From contig NC_071329.1 in assembly GCF_010183535.1 (NCBI RefSeq), positions 5,270,001 through 5,334,000 on the forward strand: DNA of 64,000 nt. The letters run 5' to 3'. Positions 10,801-23,900 of the stretch are shown here, piece by piece; positions within the stretch are counted from its first letter, which is position 1; each line of letters starts with the position of its first letter. The DNA is from Caenorhabditis remanei. Its lineage: Eukaryota > Nematoda > Chromadorea > Rhabditida > Rhabditidae. The translations under genes were made by a program, and so were the position numbers. The notes under the pieces were generated by a model. It was not told where the DNA came from, ran no database searches, and was given only the letters and a program-made list of their open reading frames with translations.

Positions 10801-13800
10801 GGTTTATTTAATTATCTAAACGGATTGAAATTGATTTTGGGTGCATAAGATATCTAATTTGCTTAGATAGTCAGAGGGTTTCCCTGGATTATGGATGAAC
10901 GGGTTTTGGAGGTCTCGCAGCGAAATTGGCTTACTGTAGTTTTATAGAAATGGGTTTTCAGGGAAATAGACAAAAATAGAGAAAAACTAGATTTGTTTTT
11001 CCCAATTTTTTGACTTGTCAATTTTACGAGTAACTACAGTAAGAAATTTTCGGTGCGAGACTTTAACACAACCCGGTAACAAATCGCGAAACGATAATAA
11101 TATAGACATTGTTTCATAACTGTAAAACTTCCAGAATGAACAAAAACCTGGAAAAAAGTCGTGCCTCCACCTACCGTACCATCAAACACCGCGCCTATGA
11201 CCTGGTCCTAGAAGACGACCGTAACTCGCCGGAGGACGACGATTTGGAGGTGTGAGTCCCTTCACCACGTGTTTTCCCATCAAATTGTTTTTTTTTTCAG
11301 ATTCCCGTTCAAATCAACCACCCGCTGATTCAAGATGGTCTGAAACTGATATCAAGTATAACTGGAAATCGAAAAACTGGGATCAATGCGAGGATATTGA
11401 GCCCGCGGATAGCTCCGTTATCTCCTATGACTACACGGGGTATACTGTCACCATCGATTTTTCCGTTTTATAAAGATGACGTGGAGGAGCAGTACTTCCC
11501 GATTCCGGATGTAAGGTTTTTACTGGTGGACATGTGGATCAACAATTTTTTTCAGCTTATCGAAAAATCCTCGTTTGAAAAATCGGAGAAAGACAAGCTA
11601 TTGGCATTTCTTATGGAAATTTCTAGAACACGACCGATTCTGGATGAAGCAATGAAAGTAAGACTTTGGATCTAGGTACAGTACCCCCGATCCCAAAGTT
11701 AGGATCTAGGTACAGTACCCCCGATCCTAAAACTTGGATCTAGATACAGTACCCCCGATCCTAAAGTTAGGGTCTAGGTACAGTATCCCCGATCCTAAAT
11801 TTTGATTCTAGATACAGTACCCTCGATCCTAAAACTTGGATCTAGATACAGTACCAACGATCCCAAAGTTTGGATCTAGGTACAGTACCCCTGATCCTGA
11901 AATTCCGGTTCCTGCATTATCAGATCGAAAATGGCTGAAAAATAAGCATAAAATCGTGAAAATGGGTCCTGTGGCCTAGAAAACCTTAAAATGATTTTCT
12001 AGAGAGGCTTAAGGGCTTCTAGGCCATTTCTACAGTTTTTTTGAAAAAAATCGGCAATGTTAAGCGACCCTCGACAATAAGAATTTTCAGATGGTAAAAC
12101 TTCTCAATCCAGAGAAGCAACAGTTTTCAAATAAGGAAGAAAAGGAGGCGGTGATGTCGGCTACAGATAAAATGAGCACAGATTTCGAGCAACTGGAGAA
12201 ATCGTTGAGCAGAGAGCAGAAAACGGATTTAAAGGAGATCGGGTTCTCGATGTTGGAGATGCCGCAGATGACGGAGCTTTTTGGGAAATATGGTGAGTGG
12301 ATAGGGGAGAAGGGGTCGTGTACATAGATTCGAAATCAGTTTTTAAATTTCGAAAAGAATAAAAATTTGGCGAGATACAAGTAGTAGAATTTTTTTGTTT
12401 AAAAAAATACCTGACAGTTTTAGGACCCTTCTATCTCAGTGAGTTATGGCGCTAGAAAAATATTGAAGAGATATTCAGAATCCTTGGAATTTCAGCTTTA
12501 AAAATATATAACTTTCAAATAATTTCAAGCTCAAGTACATCGCGGTTTTCAATAGAACGGTAGAAATCAAAACGTCGGAAACCATGTTTTTTGAACTTTC
12601 AACCTTTCAACTTCTGAGACGTTCTGAAACTGGACAGTTAAAAATTAAGACGTTACGAAACCAAGACACTTCGAAATTTAATGTAATTTCACCATAAAAA
12701 TAACGTTTTTCCACGCATTTTGAGGTAGCGATACGTTTTCGAAGCCAGATGTTTGGAAACCGAGACATCTGGCAACCTTAACATTTCTATTGAGTTTGGT
12801 TACCAAATGTCTTGGTTTCGAAACATTCCGGAGTCGTATTTGCCGCTCCAGATGAAGTTTCTTGAGATGTACAAGGCGTAAGGTCCGTAACGAACAGATT
12901 TGAATTTAAAAAACTGTTTTTTGAACTTTGAGTAGCTTTGCTTGCGCGTCGCGGCTTATATTGAAAGATACGACAAATAAATGTGAAAATTCCTGGCACC
13001 GTTTCAACCGTTGTGCGACGGAGCGCGTTTCCGCGACCTTACGCCGCGCACTTCTGTGAGTTACATAAGTTTCCTTAAAATACCTCAGTTTCAGAATGTC
13101 CCGGTTTCAAAATGTCATAGTTTGAGTGGATGATTTTTAAACGCTCGTTGATCCCCCGACAACAAATCTCGTAACTATTTAGTTTGAGTTTCTCGTAGGC
13201 CGGGAGTTTGAGTTTTCATTAGCAATTCGTAAGATTCTAACTACAGTACCGGACAAAAAGTGTATCAATTTTGTCTGTTTTCAGTGGAAAATGACCAACT
13301 TTGACAGTGTATTTCGGTGTCACCTGATTGTCCGACAAACTCAAGTTTATATGGGTTGGACAGAGCAAAAATAGTACATCATTTTTGTAGTTGACCATTT
13401 TTTTGTATGGACACTACCATGAAAGTTACAGGTAAAGAAACCCATTACTCTCTGAAATCAACTAATTTCAATGCAAATTTTGCGAAATTTAGGAGATTTT
13501 CACTTTGACAACCTATAACTTTAAAGATAGTGTTCCTACAAAAAAATGGTCAACTACAAAAATGATGTACTATTTTTGTTCTGTCCAACCCATATAAACT
13601 TGAGTTTGTCGGACAATCAGGTGACACCGAAATACACTGTTTTTTTTTGTCTGGTGATGTAGATGTTGTTCTGATTTGCGTAGTTCTTATTAAGGATTCT
13701 GACTACGAGCCTCCCTTACCCCCCAACTAATTCATATGTATCTATTTTAGACGCCGACTCAGTCCTCCACCAACCCGAAATGCAATCCTACAGTAACTAC

Positions 13801-14345
13801 ACCAGATCCGAAAGACTTCTATCCCTCTGGAAATCTATCGAGAACATCGCCTACCCATTCAAACGTGTGAAAAGAGGGAGAACTATAAAAGTGGGAGATG
13901 TCACAGTGTACACTGCACTCAACCCCACTGTCTTCACTCCTTACATGTTCTCCCCGGTCTATGGCTTATCAGTTTTAGGTCCTGTTATCTTTTCCCCAAA
14001 TATATTCTCCCCATTGATCTTGAACCCTTCCGTGTTATCCCCATGGATCTTCTCCCCAGCTGTTCCATTACCGTTCATACTGTCACCATATCTCCTATCC
14101 CCATATATTTTCTCCCCATTAGTCATGGCTCCATTCATCCTTAATCCTTATGTCCTGTCACCAAATATTTTCAATCCTTATGTACTTAGTCCTTTAGTAT
14201 TATCCCCCTTATTTTATGTCCTGATGTGTTTAGTCCTATGGTACTGGGCGGCGTTATTCTGTCACCTAATAGTTTCTCACCAGCAGTTTTTTCGAAATCT
14301 TATATTATGGCGACGGTACTGTCGCCTACTGTACTTTCGAAGTGA
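7895..14345 (+). CDS. MLT-10-like moulting-cycle protein, second tandem copy (apparently disrupted)
   Basis: Exons: 7895-7997, 8980-9114, 9158-9390, 9427-9588, 11135-11249, 11301-11510, 11556-11657, 12091-12292 and 13751-14345. Exon 1 encodes a clear signal peptide (MMIGYTTVIISLLFLVSG). Later parts align with gene 1: a CX18C segment, LSPSIFPFYKDD, and a long series of PYVLSP/PFILSP repeats. Three defects are visible. The acceptor before 9158 reads AA, not AG. The frame is out of register around 9390-9427, though weak donors could repair that. One base is missing near 14211 compared with gene 1, which replaces the conserved C-terminus (SKSYIMA) and runs to a stop at 14494-14496. It is probably decaying or mis-sequenced; the end given is the stop in the ancestral frame. 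Confidence 0.75.
8092..8173 (+). tRNA. tRNA-Ser (anticodon AGA)
   Basis: Acceptor GCAGTCA (8092-8098) pairs exactly with TGACTGC (8166-8172), followed by discriminator G. The A box TCCGAGTGGTTAAGG, anticodon loop CTAGAAA, a long class II variable arm and B box GGTTCGAATCC are all present, giving 82 nt. It sits in intron 1 of the second MLT-10-like gene, same strand. No intron and no mismatch in the acceptor stem. Confidence 0.95.
8219..8400. repeat. Partial copy of the Tc1-like MITE found at 13244
   Basis: The segment with GTTGGACAGAGC and TTTTTGTAGTTGACC matches the inner arm of the element at 13244-13659. The outer ends are missing. Confidence 0.5.
10254..10430. repeat. Half copy of the AACCGGGCCGGC palindromic element
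   Basis: Contains TTGCAAACCGGGC, GTAACTAGCTTAAACCGC, GTAGATCTCGGCGAG and TTAATGTGCTGCG in the same order as the left half of the complete copy at 31473-31806. Within an intron of the second MLT-10-like gene. Confidence 0.55.
10880..11080. repeat. Diverged copy of the CTCGCAGCGAAA palindromic element
   Basis: GGTCTCGCAGCGAAA...TACTGTAGTT and an inverted CTACAGTAAGAAATTTTC...GCGAGAC face each other. The better-preserved copy is at 33534-33829. Confidence 0.5.
11660..11905. repeat. Tandem repeat, about 39-42 bases, six to seven units
   Basis: Each unit contains GGATCTAGGTACAGTACCCC then CGATCCTAAA with small changes. Lies between 11657 and 12091, within an intron of the second MLT-10-like gene. 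Confidence 0.8.
13244..13659. mobile_element. Tc1-like palindromic MITE
   Basis: Starts TA|CAGTACCGGACAAAAAG and ends in a mutated inverse followed by TA. The arms (including GACAGAGCAAAAATAG and GTTGACCATTTTT) are inverted copies over nearly the whole length. The tip resembles the Tc1 terminus. Lies in the last intron of the second MLT-10-like gene. Confidence 0.7.
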
Positions 14346-14419
14346 TATAAAGATTACTGGTATTTCTGTCTCTTTTGGCCCTGAGGTCCACGGTATGGAT
14401 ACCTCATTCATAAGTGGTG

Positions 14420-14700
14420 ATCGCTGGCCGAGCGGTGTGACGGCCGCACAAAAACTCGGCTACCTACCCTACAACGTTAGCCTTATCAACTTATAACATG
14501 GCTGTTCGTTTTTCCGGAGGTCAGGATGCCCCGATGTTCAGAACATTTTCAGCACAATGTTCTGCAAGCCGCTGGCCGAGCTGTGTGACGGCTGTGAAAA
14601 AACTCGGCCACCGGCGCGTCACTAAGATCTAACCTGGTACGGTAATATTGGAGAATTTTTAGTATACACAGTGACGGCTGTGCAAAATCTCGGCCACCCT
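14420..14700 (+). repeat. Three A-box-like repeats ending in AACTCGGC(C/T)ACC
   Basis: Copies at about 14420-14466, 14571-14612 and 14666-14700. The first two have TGGCCGAGCGGT/TGGCCGAGCTGT; all share GTGACGGC(C/T)G and CTCGGC(C/T)ACC. The first box resembles the A box of Leu/Ser tRNA genes. No B box was seen. Confidence 0.5.
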
Positions 14701-14977
14701 TACCTCTCTTATAACATGTCTGTCTGTCTGTCTGTCTGTTTGTCCGAATGTCAAAAAAGCCTTCATTGAAAATTCGAAATTTGTCAATCAAAATACTATA
14801 CTTCCAACAAACCCATACAACAGAAATACAAAATTTAAAAAAAAAACAAAGGGCTACCTATTAGTAACACAGGGACGCGCCCTATTGATAATGTCAATAG
14901 AGCGCACTTACCAACCCCCTGTATTAGCAATATACAGACAGAAACAACAATTTTTAGAGAATTAAAGAAAAACATAA
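14497..14977. other. Convergent intergenic between MLT-10-like gene 2 and tps-2
   Basis: Besides the A-box-like repeats it holds a (TCTG)n microsatellite at about 14715-14742 and AT-rich sequence that must contain the tps-2 3' UTR. No gene seen. Confidence 0.6.
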
Positions 14978-17900
14978 TCAGACAACATTCCGGGACATTT
15001 TACGGGTTCTGGTGATGGTGATCTCGCGGATAGTGGCTTGAGCCATCGCACCGAGAAGCACTTCTGGACACGAGACGAAGGCAACGTTGGAGTTGGAGTA
15101 GGAGGCGCATAGCGCGCGAACCTGGAAAAAACAGAGGTTTTTGGAGATTGTGGAGTTGAATTTCTTATAGTTAGTAAGGCTTACTGTGACAGTGTTTATT
15201 ACCGACTATCTTGAAAGTAGTTTCACTAACTCAAAAATAGTCATAATTTTACGAACTTTGTACCATTAGATAGGAAATGTCTTAGTCTACATTTTTGCTG
15301 TTGACAACATTTTTGTACGAATCCTCCCTGGGAAGTTATGGTAGTTGGAAGTAACCTAGCTCCAAACGCTCGCTAGGAAGGTAGGGGGGAGGGAGGCGGT
15401 GGCTCCCTTTAACAGGCTATAACTGTCGAGGGAGAATTTGAATCAAAAAGTTGTCAACTACAAAAATGGAGATCAAAATGCGAATGATTGATTTATATAA
15501 AATATTTAAAAATTGAGCGCGTTCAAACATAGTTACAAACGTTTAAACTTTGATAATTTTCCGATTTTTCCCAAAAACATTTTTTTAACTTTTTGAAACT
15601 TTTAATCGGAACAAAGCTAGATAAATGTTAAACAAATTTTCTAAAACAAAAATCTTAATTAAGTCCATTCAAAAGTATTAAAATTTCAGAAACTTGGCAT
15701 TGTGGTAAATAAATAAAGCTTAGGTGAAACGCTTAACTTTGAATATCTGTCATTTGTTTCGAAAACAGACAGCTAAAATAAAATTTTTTTTTTGTTTTAA
15801 CAAATATAGCAAGCCAAGATTTATATTTTTGTAGTTGACCACTTTTCGGCACGGGCTCTCCCTGAAGAGTTGTGACCCGTCAAAGTGAGACTATCTCAAT
15901 GTCTGTCTGTCTGTCCATCTCTCGTTATATCCTGATGTCCTCACCTCCTCCTTCAACTGATCATTTACAGTAACCCAAATGGTATACACTCCTTTTGGAT
16001 TCCTTATCAAACACTCTTTAAGCATTGGGATATCCGTCGAAGAGTCACCACAAACCAACACGTTTCCTTCCTGAAAACATATATTTTGAAATTTTGACCG
16101 GCTACAGTATCCAGTATCCTACCGTCAAATCACAATGCATCTTCTCACACAGCATTCTCAATCCATCTCCCTTATCAAACACACGGCCGTCGGTTTCTGT
16201 CTGAAATTGGAAAATGAAAAAGTATAGGCCACGCCCACGATACCCACCTTCATATAAACTTTAATATCAAACTCAGTGCTAGCCAACTGAAGACGTGTTC
16301 CCTGAGGATCCACATCCTTAATAATCTTCTCAACCTCCTCGTACAGCCGTTTTCCTTGAGCCTCTGTGATAGAACGGTACACGTCTTGGAAGGCGATCGT
16401 CAGATGACCGTAGTGCTTCTGGAGACCCGACCCCGCCCAGGTGAACTGACGGAATTCGGGTTCTTCGAGGAGATGGGAGATTCGGGTGTAGGCCTGAAGA
16501 GGTGAAAATAGTTTCAAAATGTTGGAAATGAAAAGTAGATCACATTTGTAGTTGAATATTTCTTTCTAGCTAGCCACTCTCCTTACTAGGAAAGGCCTCC
16601 TGGTGACCGTGAAGTTATGGGACGTGACCTATATCATTGGAAAGCTGAGAAAACGCTGATTCCAAATACAAACTCAGTTTTTGCCCTCAAGGCCTGGTAT
16701 TTTAGAAAAACGAAGACAACGTTTGGACCCCTGACAAGTTTTACCTTACCGACGTAGTTAGACTTTTTTAAAAACTCACACTGGCCAGCACATCCGCCTT
16801 CTCTCCCTTCATGATCGACTCATCCTTGAAATTGTGTCCGGAGTCAATGAACCATTCACGGCCACCGGAAGCACCGAAATAGTAATAACCATTTGGAATA
16901 GTGGAGACATCGAGAACTCCGATATGCATTAGTGGAGCTGTGGTGAGGATTACACAGGTTTGAGCGCAGCGACGCGCGAATTGGGCCTGGAAATTTGTTT
17001 ACTCGTGTTTTGACTCTAGCAGACAAGCATGATGGTCTATGTGGCTCATTAGAAGGATTGTTAAAGTGGAAGTTACAATGGCCACAGTTACAGTGACCAA
17101 AACTTTCCAAAAGGTTTGCCGGGTAATGTTGCGTCCGGATAGTCAAAAATTTTATACTATTAAATAGCAAATGTCTTCGGCTTCATATTTGTAGTTGACA
17201 ACTTTTTGGTAGCTCCGCCCACTTAGGAGATATACGCCTTTAAAGTTGGAAATCGCAAAAATTAAAGAAAACTTCGTTTAAACGGGTTTCAATGAAATTC
17301 AGTTTTTTTCGAATTGAAATTTCAAAAGTTTTATAAATATTCTATTGAAGGCATAATATGCACTGTATGTTTAAATCGTGACACCCCCTCGAAAATTTCC
17401 AGATTTTACTGAAAACTTCCAAAATATATAGTTTTCCAATCGGTGTATTATTTCTAGCTTAATCATGTCCAAAACACATATATTTTTCTCACATTCAATT
17501 CAAAAACCTTCAATTACAGCCTAACCAATGATTTCATAGATGATTGCGAAAACAAAATTCTATAATTTTGAATTTCCTGACTAATACTCAAAACTCAATA
17601 GTTCAAAAACGTCATGTTCTTCTAAATAAGATATAAACTACTCTGATTTAGTTTTGGTGTTATCCTAATCTATACTAAGGAAGGATTTGATCTATGTCAT
17701 GACTTGGATCTAGGGATTTTCAGTTTATGCCAGATTAATTCCAGATCATATTTCGTCCGAAAATCCTCCCTTCCCCTACCTGAATAACTCCAGAATAGGC
17801 CGGCTGGATACTAGACGGGTAACTGCATGAATAACTTTTCAGGGTACCATCCCTATCAGTGAAGAAGTAATGGAAGTGGTCGGCAGAGTAGAGTAGCTCG

Positions 17901-20900
17901 ACGGCCTGAAATAGGGAAATGTAAAAAACAAACAAAAAGAAAGACGGCGGCCGGAAAAATTAATCTGTTTTATTTTCGTATAGCGGCTATAACTTACATT
18001 CTCCACTTCCTTTTTGTAGGTGTCGATAGAAATTGGATGCGAGCTGATGAGGGTCTGAAAATAACTTTTTGTAACCTGATTCAATATATTTTTTTTAATG
18101 TCCTTGATACAATTTTAAGGTTCAGCATTTTTAAGGTGTTTTGTTCATTTCAAATTCAAAAAAAGATTCCATTTATTGATAGACGTTTTTTATATGCACA
18201 GAAATGAGTGAGAGGGAAAAATGAGAGTGAGAACTTTCAAAAGGGCACAAAAAAGAATGGTGAGAAGGTCGAGATGATATTGACGTCTACTTCTTCGTCG
18301 AGGTCGGCTTCAGTGTCGAGGCGACCCACGCGATGCCGTCGTTGATTCCCTCGTTTTGGAGTGCTGAGCACGCTTGAATGTGCCAGGTGCGGTCGCGGAG
18401 CAAGTCGAGGTTTAGTCTGAGATAAGGGAATGGATGGGTTGGGTTAGTCGGGAAATGGTGTATGGCGTAAAGACCTAGGGATTTGTAGAAACTATTTCAG
18501 GGAGGAGAACCCTCTTCCCTTCATAAAGAGCCCCTAACAAGGAGGTCCGCGATTTCTGGTCACAGGAAGCTAAGCCTATACCCGTTGAGACGGAAAGTCA
18601 CAGGCTCATGGGATTCCTTATCTATGGGAATTCAGGGGACTAGTACTCAGATAAAATTAAAGCCGTCGTCGTAAGGTTTTCAAGCCTGGCTTCAAATTTC
18701 AACTAAAGGAGAAGTGTGCCGAGTTACAAGACTTTGAAGATCGTGTTCCTCATACCGGCTCGTGAGCAAAATTTGAACACTTTTATGGGTACTTGGAGAT
18801 TTCAAAAACTTGTTTTCAGTCAGTCTAGCCTTAAGCAGTTATAAATTCTAATATCAGACCCAGAATAGAAGCCGAAGTACCAGACTCTAAGCCTAAGGCC
18901 TTCGCTTGAGACTATCAAGATTTAGGCCTAAGCATACCGGTCAAAATCTAAGCCTAAGGACCAGAATCTAAGCCTAAAGTCCAGAATCTGAGCATTAAGA
19001 CATATGCCTAAGGTTTTAAGCCTAAGCCTAAGAACTTACAGCCAAATTCATCTTCTTAGGAGTTAGGCTAAGAGTGTAGGACATTGTCATGATTATTAAG
19101 CCTAAGTCTAAAAACTTCCAACCAAAAAATTCATTGAACTTCAAAGTCTAGACTCTAGACACCTCTTAGCAAGTCTTGACAAGAGTTTGTCAAAAACAAT
19201 CATTGTACGTTTCTGATAAACAACACGCGTGGGCTTAAACATAGAGCTCTCAAGATATTCATTTCTAGTTTGAGCTTACGAAATTCAGGACACTCACTTT
19301 CTGGAGATTTCCTCCGAGCTGGCAGAAGTCGGAAGGTCTTGCTTATTGGCGAAGATGAGCACTGGCACCCGACGCAACTTGTCCTCATCCAACAACTCGC
19401 CCAACTCGATGCACATCTCGTCGAATCTCTTCTTGTCGTTACTATCGATAACAAAGATTAGTGTGTCGATGTTGTCGTAGTAGTTGGACCAGTACGGACG
19501 GATCGTACGCTGACCTCCGATGTCCCATACGTTGAGACGGATATCGCCCATCGCGGCGACAGTTTTCACGTTGAATCCTTTGGTCGGCGTGACTTGTTGA
19601 ATGTCTTCCGATGAGAGCTGCTTGAGAATCGTCGTTTTCCCGGCGTTGTCGAGGCCCAGAAGCAGAATTCGAATCTCACGACCACTGGGCGATTTGAACG
19701 ATTTTAAAACGTCCATGAGACCCATTTTGTCGTTTTGAAGACGTCAAAATAGGAGAAACGGGGATGGGGGAGGGAGAAGACGTCGATTGACACGACGAGC
19801 AACAACGAAAAGCGAGAAAGGAGCGGAGAGAAGGCGTGCTGCTGAGGAGAGCCCCCGCCGAGCGTTGTCATGGTGACCGTAGCCTCCTAGCACTCTCTCT
19901 TTTTCTCTCGCTGAGTGAGCAACGTCTTCTAGAGCTCCGTGTGTGTGTGTGGTGTGTACGAGAGGGAGAGGCAGAAATCGAGTTGCGTGACGAGTGAGAT
20001 GGGCAGACAGAGCAGAAGGTGTGCTCATGAAGCAGAGAGAGGGGGAAGGATTCAGGTTTGAAGTTGAGAGTTTCGTCTTGTAATTAGTGTAGATATGGGG
20101 ATTATGAAAGAGTGAAAAGTGTAAGAAAAAGTGCAAGTACTTGAAAAAATGGGAAATTTCAGAAAATATAAAAGCGTTGAAACATTGTCTAGACAATGAC
20201 AATAAACAAAAGGAGAATTTGATGTATCGGGACCGCGCCGCTCGCTGACGCATAGCTGGTACTCAAAGGAGCCCAAAATGGAGCAGGTGGTAGGTACCAT
20301 GGTTTGGGTTAGTAGTTTTTGTTCTAGTTTTTTTACAAACAGTAGTCACAGGTATGGGGTATATCAACGTTGAAATGCAAACCAATATTTTTGGAAAAGT
20401 CGGATTTTAGGTGAAAATTAGAAAGTGTGTAACAGCACTAAAAATAAGTTGGAAGACTCCAATTTTACAGGTTATATAGAACAAACCAGGAGTTTTATTT
20501 TTGTAGTTAACAACTTTTTTGTATGTACGCTGAAAAGTTATGACCGTTCGAAAGGCTGAAGCCACAAGCGTGCGGAGCATCTAATTTTGACAAACCATAT
20601 CTCTTCAGGGATTGATTTTATAGAAAAGTTGCTAACTAAAAAAATAAACATTAAGGTGTGACCTATTGATTCATATAAAAAATTTCTGGAATTTCAGATT
20701 TTTAAACATAATGACAAACGACTAAATATCGACAAATTTCAGACTGTTATAAAATCATATTTTTGGTGGTTTAATGAGTTGGAAGGAAGCTAAAAGTCTT
20801 GTAAACACATAAATAAATACTTTTGTGAGAAACATACTTATAATTGGGTCTCACCACGAAACCGGAGTTAGGGACAGGCCAGGACTGGTGAACATTGGAA

Positions 20901-23900
20901 TTTATATAGCCGGTGTAGCATGCTCATAAGTTCGGATAATCACCGTGTCGCAAAAAATGTGCAATGCATGTCAATAGAGCGCGGCTGTATTGGTAGTCCT
21001 GGCCTCATCGTGTGAACACTTTTACACGTTTTCTTCATTCTTGTCCCCTCAAATCATCGTCATCATCATTTTCACCCTTCCCCAACCAATTCCCAATTCC
21101 ATGAAGTCTACCCCCCTATCTCTCCTTCTCCTTCTCCTTCCGGAATTTACTTTTAAAAGTACACTTACACATTCTTGTGTTTGACCTAGTATCTGTTGTC
21201 TGCAGCATAACCCAAGTTTTATATCCCCTACAGACACAACCTACGCTCACATTCTTTTTCCGGGTAGCCTTGACCAGAAAACGGACGGAAGGGTAATGAT
21301 TTTTTTTCTATTTCGAATTATATGGAGGAGGAGGAGGATTCTGATTTGTGGTTAGTCGAGAAAGAATCGTGGTGGTGGCTTTGAGAGTTAGGATGTTTTG
21401 AAACTGAACATTTCGAAACCGAAATGTTTAAGAACCGAGACAATTTTCTTTCTAATTTCCGGATTTCTCAGTTTTTAAGCGTCTAGGTTTTGAAAATGCT
21501 TGGTTCCAAAACAGCAAGTATCGAATTGTATTAGTTTTATTAGGTTTCGAAATGTACCTGTTAGGATTGTTTCGGTTTTGAAATGTCCGGTTCAGGAATG
21601 GCTTGGTTTTGAGGTGTCTCGTTACTGTACCAAGATTCGTTGATTTCAAAGTGTCTTAGTTTTAAAAAGTCTTGGATTCTAAATGGCCCAGTTTTAAAGT
21701 TTTTCAGTTCCGAGATATCTCGGTTTCTAAATTTTCCGGTTCCGAAATGTCTCAATTTTTACTTTCTTAGTTGAGAAAGGGCTCTAAATGCTACCAATTC
21801 AAATTTATTACTTTCTAAATGTCCCGATTTTGGGTCGATCCGGTTTTGAAGCGTCTTAATCTCAGTTTCAAAAATATCTGGTTTCAAAACGTCTCAGTTT
21901 TTATTTGTCTCCGAATTGAGAAAGTCAAGTGCTTCAAATTCCTATTTCTTGGTTTCTAAATGCCCCGAATTCGGTTTTGAAACGTCCGAATTTCAAAATT
22001 TCTGGTTTCAAAACGTCATAACCTTTTTCTCAATTCGTCCCATATGTTTCCACCGAAAAAAGTGTCAAATCAAAACCATATGACCACCACTTGAAACCGA
22101 ACAAGTTTCAATAGGAAAATTTGTTTTTTCTTCCTCAAGATTTCCAAAAAGTGGTTTCACTTTGTCTTCTTGTCCTTCTGACTTTCAAGTGCACTTCTTC
22201 TCCAGTTCTTGTTAGTCACCCCCCCCCCCCCCCTTCTCCAGTCACCTTCAGAAGACCACCCCTTCCGAAAAAAATGGGGAAAAAAGTAGGTCATAGCCAC
22301 GAAGAGTGATTGACCATCGTTTTACCCCGTACCGATTTCATTTCTCTCCTTTTTTCTCACCAAGAAAATATTTTTGAATCGATTTTCAAGGACACGACGC
22401 TCGCTACTACTTCTGATAATATCTTAACAAAAGATGCAACGGTTTTTGGTTTTCGCGGTTTTGTTATTGGGAAGTATTGGATATTTGGATTCCGCAGCGG
22501 ATATTTGTGAGATTCTGTGAGTTGGGAAATTTCGAAATTTGGTTTAAGAAATTGCTAGTTTTGCGATTCCGTCACGCTCTCAAAAATGATCGAATTTTTA
22601 AGATTTTTATACCAAAATGTAGATAAAATTTAGATCTTAATTTTTGTAGTTAACAAATTTTTTGTCAAATTTTCCCTGAAGAGATATAGCTCGTCAAACC
22701 AGCTTGGACGGTTTATAACTATTTGTGATGATTAGTTCAAAAAACATCTAAATTTAGGCTAAATATCTATAAAAACATTTCAAGAATCAAACAATTCCAG
22801 ACCTCATGACAAACTTTCGGAATTTTTGTGATTTTTCAACATTTTTACAACTCTTCAAAGCCCGTTACAATGTCAAAAGTAATCAAACTTTTACAATTTT
22901 AGTACCAAAATGTAGATCTAGTTTAAATCTTTATTTTCGTAGTTGACAATTTGTGGTGTTTTATCCTAGAAAGTTATGACCGGGGAAATGGGGAATAGCC
23001 TTGCACTTACCTATGATCGCTTGAGTTCTTCATTTTGAGCAACGTATCATGGATATGCCTAAGTTAAATCGCTTTTATATATTTAAGGAGATCAAATCTA
23101 GTACTTCATTTTTGACATTGTCAACTTTTTTTATACGGGTGGTCCCTAATAAGGTACGGTAAGTCAAAGTTGGGAACTTGCAGTGAGGGTGTTGAAGCTA
23201 CTTCAAACAATCATAACTTTTTATGGAATGCTTATATAAAAAAGTTGTCAATTGCAAAAATTAAGGTCTGTATTTGATCTTCATGATGATATGAAAATAA
23301 TTACATTTTTGACTAAAATTTGACTAAAATTGATCATATTTTACAAAAAAATCAATTCCCCCGATTTCCAGCGACACAAACTACTGTTTCTACTTCTCCG
23401 ACGCTACCTGTAACATCAAACTGTGTCAATGTGAGGCATGCTCAAAACCAGACAAGGCTCTAGCACTTCTAGAGGCCTCAGGATCCTCGAATTCGACTCA
23501 AGAACACGAAAAGTTGTGCCCATCGTGGTGTGGACATATGACGGACGAGAAAATTGCGAACATTTTGGAGACTAAGGTAAGTGGAATAAGTGGAATGGTG
23601 TCATAAGTAACAATTTCATTTTCAGGACAACTCTACCTCAGAACTCCCAGAAATTTCATTCGAATGTGAGGACCTTAAAGAAAACTGTCTTGCTAAGAAA
23701 GGGTACAACGGGCACTGTTATTTCTATGAGAAAAATTGTGAGCCGCTGCCACAAATCACTAGGAAAGGAAAGTCTAAGAAGAATTCACGAATCCCAAAAA
23801 CCATCGCCGAGTGTCTTAAACATCAGAAGAAATGCAGTCAAAAGTACAAACGGCACTTCAGTTGCAAGACTTTTAGAAAGTACTGTAGGAAGTTTGATCT

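Noticed and set aside
19200..19461. Frames overlapping the arl-3 first exon
   Set aside because: Shadows of a strongly conserved GTPase exon.
19744..20253. 169-residue minus-strand frame upstream of arl-3
   Set aside because: Low-complexity CT-rich leader or promoter sequence; no acceptor joins it to arl-3, which has its own ATG.
22121..22510. Two plus-strand frames just before and over the Cys-rich gene start
   Set aside because: Wrong phase relative to the signal peptide frame starting at 22434.
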